A stretch of DNA of 33,125 nucleotides from Fidelibacterota bacterium. Lineage in GTDB: Bacteria; Fidelibacterota; UBA2242; JAOZSR01. The position numbers and the translations under genes were made by a program. This document shows, one piece after another, positions 1 through 8,277 of the stretch. Every line of letters begins with the position of its first letter. The stretch's first letter is position 1. The notes beneath the pieces are model-generated. The model was not told where the DNA came from and made no database searches. It saw only the letters and a program-made list of their open reading frames with translations. The stretch covers positions 1 through 33,125 of the forward strand of contig JAOZSR010000037.1 in assembly GCA_029939575.1 (NCBI GenBank). Reading direction: 5' to 3'.

Positions 1-1212
1 TTATTCATAATGCAATGCAATTGCCGGTTGTACATCCGAAGCTAATTTTGCAGGATATAAAGCACATAATGATGTAACTATATAAATAGAAATTACTGAA
101 ACTATCATCGATGAATAATAAATACCGGTGTCTATGAATCCAATTAGATTTAAGATAGGAAATTGAATAGCTATAAGAATTCCAAAAAACAAACCAAATG
201 TTGAAAGTACAATGGATTCTCCAAGTATCTGTTTATAAATTGTGTTAGAGGGGGATCCAAGAGCACGGCGCAAACCAATCTCCGATTTCCTTTTGTTTGT
301 ATTATACCAGATAACCCCAAACAATCCAAGTGCTACATTTAAGATTAAAAAGGTGCTTACAATCAATAATATTAAAGGTAAAATAAACATTGATTTATTT
401 GCAAATCTTCTGGCATCCTCTGCTCTTTGAACCTTGAGATTAAATCCTTTTGCTATTCCTGACAACTGCTTCATCATTCTTTCTTCAAAATCAGATCCAG
501 TACCAGGTCTCATCTTTAAAAGAATTCTATTTAACATGCCATCACCGATATATTCAATCTTATCAATTTCTTCATTTAAATTTATTCTCCAAAACATAAT
601 ATTCTTAGTTTTACTGAACTGACCCGTATTTCGAAAATCATCAACAATTCCAATTACAATGAATTCTTTGGGATGTTCATCATGAGGTTCAATAAAAGTT
701 TTTCCCAATGCGGACTCTCCTCGAAACAAATCTTCTTCAGTTTTTCTGTTTATTACTACCGGAGTTTTGTTATATGCATTGTCGGATTCATCAAACCATC
801 TCCCTTCTTCAATTTTCATTTCAAGCACCTTGGCATAATCATCTCCTCCCATGAGTATCTCTATTACAGATTTATTATTATTATATTGGAATTCACTATT
901 ACTCATAGTATAGGGCATAAATAGGTAACTTCTTGATAATGAGTGATATTCAACTTCCGGATAACTATTAATTGTTTGTTTTATTTGTTTTAGAGTTTCT
1001 GCAACATCCACTTTTTCAATATCCTGCCAATTAGCAGTTATCATCCATACATTTTCATGAGAAAAACCTAAGGGCTTAATATAGTTTTTGATATTAAATA
1101 TTAATACTGACAAAGCAATAAACAAGACTATAAAAGATATGAAAATCTCTATTATCATTAAAAAGTTTTTTCTTTTTCTATTCCACATTAATTTAAATAA
1201 ATGTTTTATCAT
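1..1212 (-). CDS. FtsX/MacB-family ABC transporter permease (second permease of the operon)
   Basis: A 403-residue permease with an N-terminal membrane helix (about 15-40), a long extracytoplasmic MacB_PCD-like domain (about 45-275), then three C-terminal helices (about 275-300, 330-355, 365-390). The conserved cytoplasmic loop after the second helix reads KSEIGLRRALGSP, the hallmark of FtsX-like permeases. The stop codon lies in the first three bases, so the gene is complete. It starts inside the stop of the upstream permease (ATGA overlap at 1209-1212), so translation is probably coupled. It most likely pairs with the neighbouring permease and the ATPase at 2493-3158 in a MacB- or Lol-type export machine working with the membrane-fusion protein at 3310-4560. 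The substrate cannot be read from sequence. More operon genes may lie beyond position 1. Confidence 0.9.
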   Translation of the reverse strand: MIKHLFKLMWNRKRKNFLMIIEIFISFIVLFIALSVLIFNIKNYIKPLGFSHENVWMITANWQDIEKVDVAETLKQIKQTINSYPEVEYHSLSRSYLFMPYTMSNSEFQYNNNKSVIEILMGGDDYAKVLEMKIEEGRWFDESDNAYNKTPVVINRKTEEDLFRGESALGKTFIEPHDEHPKEFIVIGIVDDFRNTGQFSKTKNIMFWRINLNEEIDKIEYIGDGMLNRILLKMRPGTGSDFEERMMKQLSGIAKGFNLKVQRAEDARRFANKSMFILPLILLIVSTFLILNVALGLFGVIWYNTNKRKSEIGLRRALGSPSNTIYKQILGESIVLSTFGLFFGILIAIQFPILNLIGFIDTGIYYSSMIVSVISIYIVTSLCALYPAKLASDVQPAIALHYE

Positions 1213-2465
1213 GATTGACCTCCTCTTAAGGCTTCTACTGGTTGTAAGCGTGACATTTTAAATGCCGGATAAACACCTGAGAGAAATCCAAAAAAGATAC
1301 ATAATAAAATGCTTTTGTAAAAAATTCTCCAGTTAATTGCAAGATGAACATGCTTAATCATATCTGCATTATTAATGATTCCAAGTACTATTGCTGCCAG
1401 AAAAAGTGCAAGGAAACCACCAATTAAGGTTATAATAATATTTTCAACAATAAACTGCCCAACAAGAGTAGATGAAGAAGCACCAAAGGCTTTTCGTATT
1501 CCAATTTCTGATGAACGTTCCATAATTCTGCTTACATTAATATTTACAAGGTTAATAGTTGGTAAAAGCATAAACATAATCATTAATACTCCTATTAAAA
1601 TCGTCAAACCAGATGTATTTACTTTATCTCCTTTTCCAAGAAATACCCGTGATATTGTTTCCTGATATGTTTCAACTCCACCTACAATTAAATTCTTTTT
1701 ATCATTAAAAAATTCTACTTCAGTTAGTTTCTTTTGAAATTCTGATTTAATTTTAGGAAAATCCGATTTGTCTTTTGCCAAAACAAGAGCAAAGTATGAT
1801 GGAAAACCTTCAGCCTGATTCTTTGGTTCATAAATATCTTCTTCAACATTGGAAACAGGTACCCAAATATCTGCAAAAGGTAAACTTCTTAATGCGGATA
1901 CATTTTCTACAACTCCGATAACCCGATAATTTTTTCCTCCGATTTCAATACTCTCTCCAATACAACTGTTTCCATTAAAATATTTATTTTGTGTATCTTC
2001 CGAAATTACTGCAACCTGATTAATATTTTCTATATCTGAATTGTTATAATGTTTTCCTTCAAGAAATGTAAATTCCAGAATATCCCAGAATTCTGCATCA
2101 GTATATTTTACGTTGAATTTAAACTTTTTCTTTTCTTTATATATTTCTACTCTCTTATGAAAACTTGATATTGATACTAATTCCGGTGTTTCCAGGGTCT
2201 TGGCATATCTATCGAAAAAATAATAACTCATTATCGGTCCAGTTGATATTCCACCTTTTTCTGTATGTTTTACAGTAAAAAATGTAGCGGAGAGAGTTCT
2301 GTCTAATCTTGTTTCAGGTTCCATTTTTCCAAAAGTATGATCAGCAAAGGATGTGACAATAATGAGTATCAACAAAGTAAAACTTATTCCAAATAAACTT
2401 ATAAATGTAAATAGTTTGTGTCTAAGCAGTACTTTATATGCGATTTTTATATAATTTTTTAACAT
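1209..2465 (-). CDS. FtsX/MacB-family ABC transporter permease (first permease)
   Basis: A 418-residue inner-membrane permease. Helix 1 lies at about 15-42, followed by a large periplasmic domain of the MacB_PCD type (about 45-275). Three C-terminal helices follow, with the FtsX-family loop SSEIGIRKAFGAS between the second and third and a C-terminal SRLQPVEALRGG, a typical end for MacB-type permeases. It is separated by 27 bases from the ATPase upstream and overlaps the next permease by four bases. Two different permeases served by one separate ATPase suggest a heterodimeric membrane core, unlike E. coli MacB, where ATPase and permease are fused. Family assignment is firm; the substrate (macrolide, lipopeptide, lipoprotein or peptide) is unknown. 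Confidence 0.9.
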   Translation of the reverse strand: MLKNYIKIAYKVLLRHKLFTFISLFGISFTLLILIIVTSFADHTFGKMEPETRLDRTLSATFFTVKHTEKGGISTGPIMSYYFFDRYAKTLETPELVSISSFHKRVEIYKEKKKFKFNVKYTDAEFWDILEFTFLEGKHYNNSDIENINQVAVISEDTQNKYFNGNSCIGESIEIGGKNYRVIGVVENVSALRSLPFADIWVPVSNVEEDIYEPKNQAEGFPSYFALVLAKDKSDFPKIKSEFQKKLTEVEFFNDKKNLIVGGVETYQETISRVFLGKGDKVNTSGLTILIGVLMIMFMLLPTINLVNINVSRIMERSSEIGIRKAFGASSSTLVGQFIVENIIITLIGGFLALFLAAIVLGIINNADMIKHVHLAINWRIFYKSILLCIFFGFLSGVYPAFKMSRLQPVEALRGGQS

Positions 2466-2492
2466 TTGTTTCTCCTAATTCAATGATTTCAA

Positions 2493-3158
2493 CTAATTCA
2501 CCATAGCGCCATCAAACAAACGAATAATTCGTTCAGTTTGCTTAGCAATATGTTCATCATGAGTAACCATTACAATTGTTGTATTCTCATTTTTGTGGAG
2601 ATTATGCAGGATATCAATGATTTCCTGTCCCATATTACTATCAAGATTACCTGTTGGTTCATCAGCAAGAATGATTTCCGGTTCACCAACAATTGCTCTT
2701 GCAATAGCAACACGTTGCCTCTGACCACCTGATAGTTGATTTGGAAAATGTTTTGTCCTGGTATTTAATCCTACTTTTTCCAATGCAGCCAAGGCCCTTC
2801 TTCTACGTTCTGAGCCGGACATTTTACGATATAATAGTGGTATTTCGACATTATCAACCACACTCAGATCATTAATCAGGTGAAAACTTTGAAAGATGAA
2901 ACCGATTTTTTTATTTCGTAATTTTGCAAGTTTTTTATCTTTAAAAGTCATAACCTGTTCAGCATCAATATAAATTTCTCCTTTTGAAGGTTGATCTAAA
3001 AGTCCCATAATATTTAACAGAGTACTTTTACCACAACCTGAAGGTCCCATAATTGACAGGAATTCGTTTTTTTTAACTTCCAGGTCTATTTCTTTTAAAG
3101 CTAAAGTTTCAATTTTGTCTGTTCTGTAAACTTTGTCGATGTTTTTTAATTTTATCAT
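2493..3158 (-). CDS. ABC transporter ATP-binding protein, MacB/LolD type
   Basis: A 221-residue ATPase with every motif in place: Walker A GPSGCGKST, signature LSGGQRQRVAIARAI, Walker B IILADEPTGNLDS and switch histidine in VTHDE. The NLDS after Walker B is typical of the MacB/LolD/FtsE subfamily. An in-frame start exists at 3206, but I chose the ATG at 3158 because a good AGGAG lies just before it and the family sequence begins there (MIKLKNIDKVY). The extra 16 residues would be translated from a dispersed palindromic repeat (see 3178-3285). It lies between the membrane-fusion gene and the permeases and should power them. Confidence 0.93.
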   Translation of the reverse strand: MIKLKNIDKVYRTDKIETLALKEIDLEVKKNEFLSIMGPSGCGKSTLLNIMGLLDQPSKGEIYIDAEQVMTFKDKKLAKLRNKKIGFIFQSFHLINDLSVVDNVEIPLLYRKMSGSERRRRALAALEKVGLNTRTKHFPNQLSGGQRQRVAIARAIVGEPEIILADEPTGNLDSNMGQEIIDILHNLHKNENTTIVMVTHDEHIAKQTERIIRLFDGAMVN

Positions 3159-3177
3159 TTTATATCTCCTTTTTATT

Positions 3178-3285
3178 GTATCACGAGCAGTCTTGCTTGC
3201 ATTCATTGATTGTTCGTTTATTGCGAAAATATTATCAATCTGGGAAGATCGATATACAATCGACGTATCACGAGCATCCCCGCTC
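3178..3285. repeat. Pair of short palindromic repeats between fusion-protein and ATPase genes
   Basis: The 12-mer GTATCACGAGCA occurs at 3178-3189 and again at 3265-3276, 87 bases apart. Each copy runs into a small hairpin: AGCA-GTCT-TGCT at 3186-3197 and GAGC-ATCCCC-GCTC at 3272-3285. The arms differ between the copies but pairing is kept, as expected of a dispersed palindromic element rather than chance. The segment lies between two genes of one operon (3159-3309). I see no gene in it. Confidence 0.55.
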
Positions 3286-3309
3286 TTAAGTGATAATTAA
3301 TCTCAAATA

Positions 3310-4560
3310 TCAATTCTCAACTATCTTTATTCTATCTTTATGGATATTTGCTTCCATATCGGAGATTATTACAGTCTCACCCGGTTTTAATCCTTCACGA
3401 ACTTCAGCCCAATCAAAATTTGTAGAACCAATAATTACTGTTGTTTTTATTGCAACACCATCCCGAATTACAAATATATCCTGTGTTCCGGATCCATTGA
3501 TAAATGGTCCATTTTTTACTCTTACAACATTTTCTTTGAATGAAGTAATTACAAAAACATCAACCCTGAGATTTGAGCGAAGTAGTTTACTGGTTTTATT
3601 ATCCAACTCAACTGTAAATGTTATAACGCCATTTTCTATGGCTGGCTGAATTCCTGTAATTTTTCCTAATAAGTCCTTTGATCCGATTCTAATTCTTATG
3701 GGATTTCCAATCATTAGTTTTTCTGCATGCATATCTGAAATTTTTGCTTCAACTTTAAAACTACTCAAATCTGCAATTTTTGCTAATTGATCGCCCTGCC
3801 TGATATTTGCCCCAATATTATCATTTACCCAGGCTAAAACTCCATTATTTTGTGGACGAACTTTGGCTTGTTCAAGTTTTCTTTTTTGGGAATTTATTTC
3901 ATTCTGTTGAATCTTGATTTGTAATTCCAGGTCAGAAATATCAATCTCCTGTGATTTTTTCTCATTGATTATTTGCTGTTTCATTTGTTGAAGTTGACGA
4001 AATGCAATTTCATAATTTAATTCAGCATGTTCCAGTTCTCTTTTTGTTCCGGCTCCGATAGTGAATAATTGTTTTTGCATTTCAATAGTTGTTTTAAGAG
4101 CTTTTACCTGGAGTTTTTGGATATCATAAGAAGTTTGAAGGTCAACTAATTTCTTGTCCATATCAATTGAGAGTTTTGCCCGTTTATTTTTTTTCAATTG
4201 AAGTTCGTCTGACTGTTTTCTCAATTCTGCCTCAAAAGGTTCGGTATCAAGTTTTAAAATGGAACTATCGATAATAACCCGTTCACCGGCGTGGAAATAG
4301 ATATTTTCAATTTTTGATGGGACGGGACTTGTTATTATCTGTTCAAATTCGGGAATTACTATTCCAGATGCTGTTATTGCACCTTCGATGTTGCCTTTTT
4401 CTGCTTTAGCTATGAGGATTGTGTTTTTTTTGATTTTAGGAAATATCAAATTTCTAAATATTACCAAACAGCTAATAATAAATACTATTCCTAAAATAAT
4501 TTTTAGATATTTTTTTGCATTTTCTTTTTTTATTACTTCTTGTGATAGTTCTCGATCCAT
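3310..4560 (-). CDS. HlyD/MacA-family periplasmic adaptor (membrane-fusion protein)
   Basis: A 416-residue protein with one N-terminal membrane anchor (about 19-37), a first biotinyl-lipoyl-like half ending near 105, a long coiled-coil hairpin (about 105-230, rich in Gln, Lys and Glu heptads), then the second lipoyl half (VLAWVNDNIGANIRQGDQLAKI) and beta-barrel domains to the C-terminus (GLKPGETVIISD). This is the order seen in MacA and RND/ABC adaptors. It links an inner-membrane ABC exporter to an outer-membrane channel; no TolC-like gene is in the window. It is first in the operon: GGAG precedes the ATG, and a probable sigma-54 promoter lies about 27-43 bases upstream. Strong family call, unknown substrate. 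Confidence 0.9.
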   Translation of the reverse strand: MDRELSQEVIKKENAKKYLKIILGIVFIISCLVIFRNLIFPKIKKNTILIAKAEKGNIEGAITASGIVIPEFEQIITSPVPSKIENIYFHAGERVIIDSSILKLDTEPFEAELRKQSDELQLKKNKRAKLSIDMDKKLVDLQTSYDIQKLQVKALKTTIEMQKQLFTIGAGTKRELEHAELNYEIAFRQLQQMKQQIINEKKSQEIDISDLELQIKIQQNEINSQKRKLEQAKVRPQNNGVLAWVNDNIGANIRQGDQLAKIADLSSFKVEAKISDMHAEKLMIGNPIRIRIGSKDLLGKITGIQPAIENGVITFTVELDNKTSKLLRSNLRVDVFVITSFKENVVRVKNGPFINGSGTQDIFVIRDGVAIKTTVIIGSTNFDWAEVREGLKPGETVIISDMEANIHKDRIKIVEN

Positions 4561-4586
4561 TGATTCTCCATTTTTATTCTTTAATA

Positions 4587-4603
4587 TTCAATAGATGTGC
4601 CAA
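4587..4603 (-). promoter_or_regulatory. Probable sigma-54 (-24/-12) promoter of the ABC efflux operon
   Basis: Read on the minus strand, 4603 to 4587 is TTGGCACATCTATTGAA. The sigma-54 consensus is YTGGCACGRNNNTTGCW. The GG of the -24 box and the G of the -12 box have the required ten-base spacing; the -12 box has GA instead of GC. The predicted transcript start (about 4576) leaves a leader of about 16 bases holding GGAG and then the ATG at 4560, so the geometry fits. This is inferred from motif and spacing. Confidence 0.6.
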
Positions 4604-4656
4604 GGTTGTATCCTATTAAAATATAAGAAATTACAACAGTAGTTTGAGTGTAATAA

Positions 4657-4676
4657 AGTGTTCGAAAACGAACACT
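4657..4676. promoter_or_regulatory. Perfect inverted repeat upstream of the sigma-54-like promoter (possible enhancer-binding site)
   Basis: AGTGTTCG-AAAA-CGAACACT is a perfect 8+8 palindrome. A third half-site, GTGTTCGAT, follows directly at 4677-4685. It lies about 90 bases upstream of the predicted start at 4576, the usual distance for an NtrC-type activator of sigma-54. No T-run follows, so a terminator is unlikely. Confidence 0.5.
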
Positions 4677-4728
4677 GTGTTCGATATTTTATAATTATTT
4701 TTATTTAAAAGTAGATATGTTACAATTA

Positions 4729-4857
4729 TTAATGGAATATTTCTTTATATTCTTTTGGAATTTTGGTTGCAGTGTGTTTGAACAGTACATCAATATTTTC
4801 AGTGAATAGATTGAATAGGGAGTTTTGGAAGTATTGAGGAGGGATTCTTTCTATCAT
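4729..4857 (-). CDS. Small ORF or gene remnant, 42 residues, unknown
   Basis: Translation gives MIERIPPQYFQNSLFNLFTE, then a charged tail ending in KIPKEYKEIFH. The composition is protein-like (mixed hydrophobic and polar, no low complexity), unlike random AT-rich sequence, which would be Lys/Asn/Ile/Phe-rich. The frame stays open upstream of the ATG (EIPGFG) until a stop about ten codons earlier. There is no convincing ribosome binding site. It lies just downstream of the patatin gene on the same strand. It could be a small real gene or the tail of a decayed gene. I do not recognise the family. Confidence 0.3.
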   Translation of the reverse strand: MIERIPPQYFQNSLFNLFTENIDVLFKHTATKIPKEYKEIFH

Positions 4858-4913
4858 GCCAAAGCCTGGTATTTCTATTTACCGTTATTTTGACACGTTT
4901 ATATAAATCAGTA

Positions 4914-7163
4914 CTAAAAATGATGTCCAAAGGAAAGATAAAATAATTCACGTTTATCAATGCTAATACCATAATCCAGAGCTATTGGTCCGAGTGGAGT
5001 TGCTACCACTATTCCAACTCTGGTGCCTAAAATGAGTTCCAGCCAATTAAAAGATTCAATATTATCCCAGACATTGCCGAACATTCCAAGACAATGAAAA
5101 TAAGTTCCTGATGTTAATGGTGCCCGCACACCAAATCCTATTTCCATGAGTAAATTACCCCATTTTTCATCCTGATGATAACCTGGTAAAGAATTTACGC
5201 CGCCCAGGCGGAATTTTTCAAAATATGACAAAGCTGAACTTAGATATCCAAAACGTATATGTGTTGAAAAAGTATATTTTTCCTGGAAAGTTTCGTATCC
5301 AACTGAAGATAAATATAGTTTTCCAAAGTTTTTTAATCTGTAACCTTTTATGGAATGTTCATAATAAATATCATTTGTATGACCAGATGTAGGGAGGTCG
5401 TAATTATCTGTATCATCAACTTTTATACGAGTGATCATTCGACCTACACCGTATTTTTTTTCTAAAATTTTAGGAGTATATGCTAAATTCTTTGGGATTT
5501 CAATATATTCATATTTTACTCCAAAGGAAGTTAATCCGACCCTTTTCACCTGAAAGCCAAAATTAGTTTCTGCCCCAAAACGTGTATATTTTCCATGAGT
5601 AATGAATTCTGCTTCCTGGTAAAGTGGGATTTTTTCTACTTCCTGGTATAAAGAGACATAATTCATTAAAGTAGTAGTGAAAATTCGGGAAATATTAAAA
5701 TCCCAGGCGATTTTTTTATAAAAATCACTTCCAACAAAATAAATATGATTATCTAATCCCCGTCCAAAAATATTCCTGTGTCTATATGAAATCAAGGCTT
5801 TGGTTTCTCTTTCACTATCATAATTCATACCGAAAGAAACTAAAATCCGCTCTTTTTCTTCAACATGAAAAATAATATTAACATTATTTTTATCTACTTT
5901 TTCCAGGCTAATATTGACAGTTTTAAAAAGTCCTGTACTATATAAATTACGAATACTTTCCAGGGCTTTATCTTCCTTCCATAAATCCCCTTTTTGAAAA
6001 GTAATTTCACGCTCAATAATAAAATTCTTTGTTCCCTTGTTACTAATAATTTTTATATCCTTAATTGTTTTCGCATTTAAGAATTCAACAGACTTTTGTT
6101 TGTAATTAATATTCACTTTTTTTGATTGATTAGAATATTTTTTTATTTCTGACATATATTTTTTTGTTTCTAAATATCCTTTATTAATCAATACTTCGAT
6201 CGAATCAAAATCCAAAGAAAAAATATTATCAACCGATGGTTTGATCAAAATATCTGCTATATCCAGATTCCTGGTATCAGAAAAATATGCCATTGTGTTA
6301 ACAGTTTGCCCCATAAACATAAGTGGATCGAACTCCGGGCCTAATTTTATAGTTTTACTCGACATGTCAACGGCAATAATAAATTCCGCCCCGTTCTCTT
6401 CAGCAATATCACAAGGAACATTATTAGTAAGACCCCCGTCAACCAGCATCATAGAATCTTGTTTTACCGGGGACAAAATAACCGGAAAGGCTGAACTCCC
6501 CGATACAATTTTTGCAATATTTCCCTGGTTAAAAACTACAGATTTACCTTGTATGATATCAGTAGCAACAATCCGCATTGGGATTGCCAAACTATCAAAA
6601 TTACTCCCAGCCATAAATTCGGAATATATTACTTTGTTAAATAAAAATTCCTGTAAACCCTGGGTTGATAATAAATATCTGGGATAAATGATGTTAAAAT
6701 TGTTATCAATTTGTAATGAAAAAAGCATAGGGATTTCGCCCATTTTTTGAGAAACAAACTTGATTTGGTTGTAAGATTTTTTGTTAAATAGCCGTTGCCA
6801 TTCTATTTTCTTGATAAAATATTCAATTTCTTCCGAACTATTTCCGCAAGCATATAGAGATGCGATGACTGCCCCCATGCTGGTGCCTACAATCAAATCA
6901 GGTTGAAAGTCCATTTCTTCCAGCGCCTTGATAACACCAATATGAGCAAAACCCCGAGCACCACCACCACTGAGTACAAGAGCTGTTTTAATATTTTTAT
7001 CCTGCTCTGTACCAAACACAGGCATTACAATTATAAAATATATGATAATTCCAAATAATGATATTAATTTGGTTTTATTCAACAAATGGCTTATCAGCAA
7101 TCGAAAATTGTCTTTTGATTTCTGTAAGCCGTTTGTTTTTATGGAATTTGAATAGTTATACAT
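4914..7163 (-). CDS. Patatin-like phospholipase with POTRA and Omp85-type beta-barrel (PlpD-like, type Vd)
   Basis: A 749-residue outer-membrane protein. An N-terminal hydrophobic segment (about 33-50) is a late signal sequence preceded by an unusual 30-residue polar extension. The patatin domain (about 60-340) has oxyanion loop GGGARG (66-71), nucleophile GTSMG (Ser95) and catalytic Asp in VDGG (Asp242). A single POTRA domain (about 367-438) is followed by a 16-strand-type barrel (about 441-749) with GRGLDNHIYF and the end LSFGHHF. This architecture matches PlpD of Pseudomonas, which carries its lipase across or onto the outer membrane. The Ser-Asp dyad is intact, so lipid hydrolase activity is expected. 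No strong ribosome binding site precedes the ATG; a downstream start near the hydrophobic segment is possible. Confidence 0.9.
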   Translation of the reverse strand: MYNYSNSIKTNGLQKSKDNFRLLISHLLNKTKLISLFGIIIYFIIVMPVFGTEQDKNIKTALVLSGGGARGFAHIGVIKALEEMDFQPDLIVGTSMGAVIASLYACGNSSEEIEYFIKKIEWQRLFNKKSYNQIKFVSQKMGEIPMLFSLQIDNNFNIIYPRYLLSTQGLQEFLFNKVIYSEFMAGSNFDSLAIPMRIVATDIIQGKSVVFNQGNIAKIVSGSSAFPVILSPVKQDSMMLVDGGLTNNVPCDIAEENGAEFIIAVDMSSKTIKLGPEFDPLMFMGQTVNTMAYFSDTRNLDIADILIKPSVDNIFSLDFDSIEVLINKGYLETKKYMSEIKKYSNQSKKVNINYKQKSVEFLNAKTIKDIKIISNKGTKNFIIEREITFQKGDLWKEDKALESIRNLYSTGLFKTVNISLEKVDKNNVNIIFHVEEKERILVSFGMNYDSERETKALISYRHRNIFGRGLDNHIYFVGSDFYKKIAWDFNISRIFTTTLMNYVSLYQEVEKIPLYQEAEFITHGKYTRFGAETNFGFQVKRVGLTSFGVKYEYIEIPKNLAYTPKILEKKYGVGRMITRIKVDDTDNYDLPTSGHTNDIYYEHSIKGYRLKNFGKLYLSSVGYETFQEKYTFSTHIRFGYLSSALSYFEKFRLGGVNSLPGYHQDEKWGNLLMEIGFGVRAPLTSGTYFHCLGMFGNVWDNIESFNWLELILGTRVGIVVATPLGPIALDYGISIDKRELFYLSFGHHF

Positions 7164-7218
7164 TAAAGAAAGTTAAGCAATGATTCTTTTTTTACAAAGT
7201 TAAATCCAACCATTTTTC

Positions 7219-7905
7219 TTAATCTCTTAAATTGAGATTTGAACCTGGAGATACATCCAATTTGTTTTCAGTAATTTTTCCATAACAAGTAATGTTACAC
7301 GCACCAATTACCCGGCCTTCGATTTTTCCACCATCCATTGTTAACCTGACTTTGCAAGCTCCCTTCGCGGATATATTTGCATTTGTTATATCACTGTCTC
7401 GCAAATTTATTTTTGAGGCGCCGGTTGTGTTTAATTTTAAATTATTAATATTATTTTCATATCCGAAAACTGTGGCAGAACCCTTGGTATTAATAATCAA
7501 TTCATCCTGATCAAATCCTTCGAAATCTACCTGAGCATTATCATGAACTTTTAATTTTTCCAGGATAGGCATAGATATTTCCACTTCGGCTCTACCCCGA
7601 TGTTTTTTTCCTGAATTTATAAAAAGAGTTTTACCAATTATTTTGGGGAAAATTTCTGCATTTTCAGGAGCTTCAATTGACACGTAATAATTTTCACCTT
7701 GTACGATTGAAATATTGATGTCCATATTAACATCAATTTCTGTAAATCCCTGTAGATCAAATGTCTTTTCTGTTGTTGCATCTGATATATGATTAGAGTA
7801 TTCTGATTTGTTTTTAATGATATTCCTGAATTTTAACATTAATATTGTTGAAATAATTAAAATTACAATTGCGGTAATTATTAATATTTTATTTGTTAAT
7901 TTCAT
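7219..7905 (-). CDS. DUF2807 / GIN-domain cell-envelope protein
   Basis: A 228-residue protein with an N-terminal membrane anchor (about 7-25) and an exported repeat-rich beta domain. It begins with FTEIDVNMDINISIVQG and continues through LKVHDNAQVDFEGF, TGASKINL and KGACKVRLTMDG, a right-handed beta-solenoid style typical of DUF2807 (putative autotransporter adhesin head, GIN domain), common in Bacteroidota and relatives. Function is not established for the family. It is the last gene of the ATPase-permease-GntR operon, with an ATGA overlap (7902-7905) to the regulator, so it is probably co-translated and may be part of the envelope response controlled by that regulator. Confidence 0.8.
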   Translation of the reverse strand: MKLTNKILIITAIVILIISTILMLKFRNIIKNKSEYSNHISDATTEKTFDLQGFTEIDVNMDINISIVQGENYYVSIEAPENAEIFPKIIGKTLFINSGKKHRGRAEVEISMPILEKLKVHDNAQVDFEGFDQDELIINTKGSATVFGYENNINNLKLNTTGASKINLRDSDITNANISAKGACKVRLTMDGGKIEGRVIGACNITCYGKITENKLDVSPGSNLNLRD

Positions 7906-8276
7906 AATGCACCTTCCATTTCAAGGAAATTATTATACATTTTTTCTAACTCGCGTAGATCAATTTTTAAAAGATTCATTAGTTTAAATAGCTGGGGTAA
8001 TTCAAATTTAACAAATTCTTGTTTTTTCATCTCTAATGTGTTTTTATAGGCCTCTTTATCAATAAAATAACCAATTCCACGTTTATTAAAAATAATACCT
8101 TTGTCCTGTAAATAGGCATAAGTCCTCATAACAGTATTGGGATTAACTTCCACATCTACTGCCATTTCCCTTACTGATGGAATCCTATCCTCTTCAGTCC
8201 ATTTTTTGGTAAGTATTTTTTCACAAATATATTCCGCTATCTGTAAATAGATAGCGAGATTTGAGTTGAATTTCAT
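7902..8276 (-). CDS. GntR-family transcriptional regulator, YtrA subfamily
   Basis: A 124-residue regulator. The winged helix-turn-helix covers about 1-75 and shows the GntR pattern IPSVREMAVDVEVNPNTVMRTYAYLQ followed by the wing GIGYFI. Only about 45 residues follow, too few for a FadR or HutC effector domain, as in YtrA-type members that sit in ABC transporter operons and repress them. It starts one base after the permease stop and overlaps the DUF2807 gene by four bases. A palindrome at 9921-9937, just downstream of the operon promoter, is the obvious candidate operator. The effector is unknown. Confidence 0.88.
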   Translation of the reverse strand: MKFNSNLAIYLQIAEYICEKILTKKWTEEDRIPSVREMAVDVEVNPNTVMRTYAYLQDKGIIFNKRGIGYFIDKEAYKNTLEMKKQEFVKFELPQLFKLMNLLKIDLRELEKMYNNFLEMEGAL

Positions 8277-8277
8277 C

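Larger units (their letters stand above)
4561..4913. other. Intergenic region between efflux operon and patatin gene
   Basis: These 353 bases hold the sigma-54-like promoter (4587-4603), the enhancer-like palindrome (4657-4676) and a minus-strand 42-codon ORF (4729-4857). The remainder is AT-rich and I see no clear terminator for the patatin gene that ends at 4914. Confidence 0.6.

Noticed and set aside
3159-3206. Sixteen-residue N-terminal extension of the ABC ATPase
   Set aside because: It is translated from a palindromic repeat; the ATG at 3158 has a strong ribosome binding site and fits the family start.
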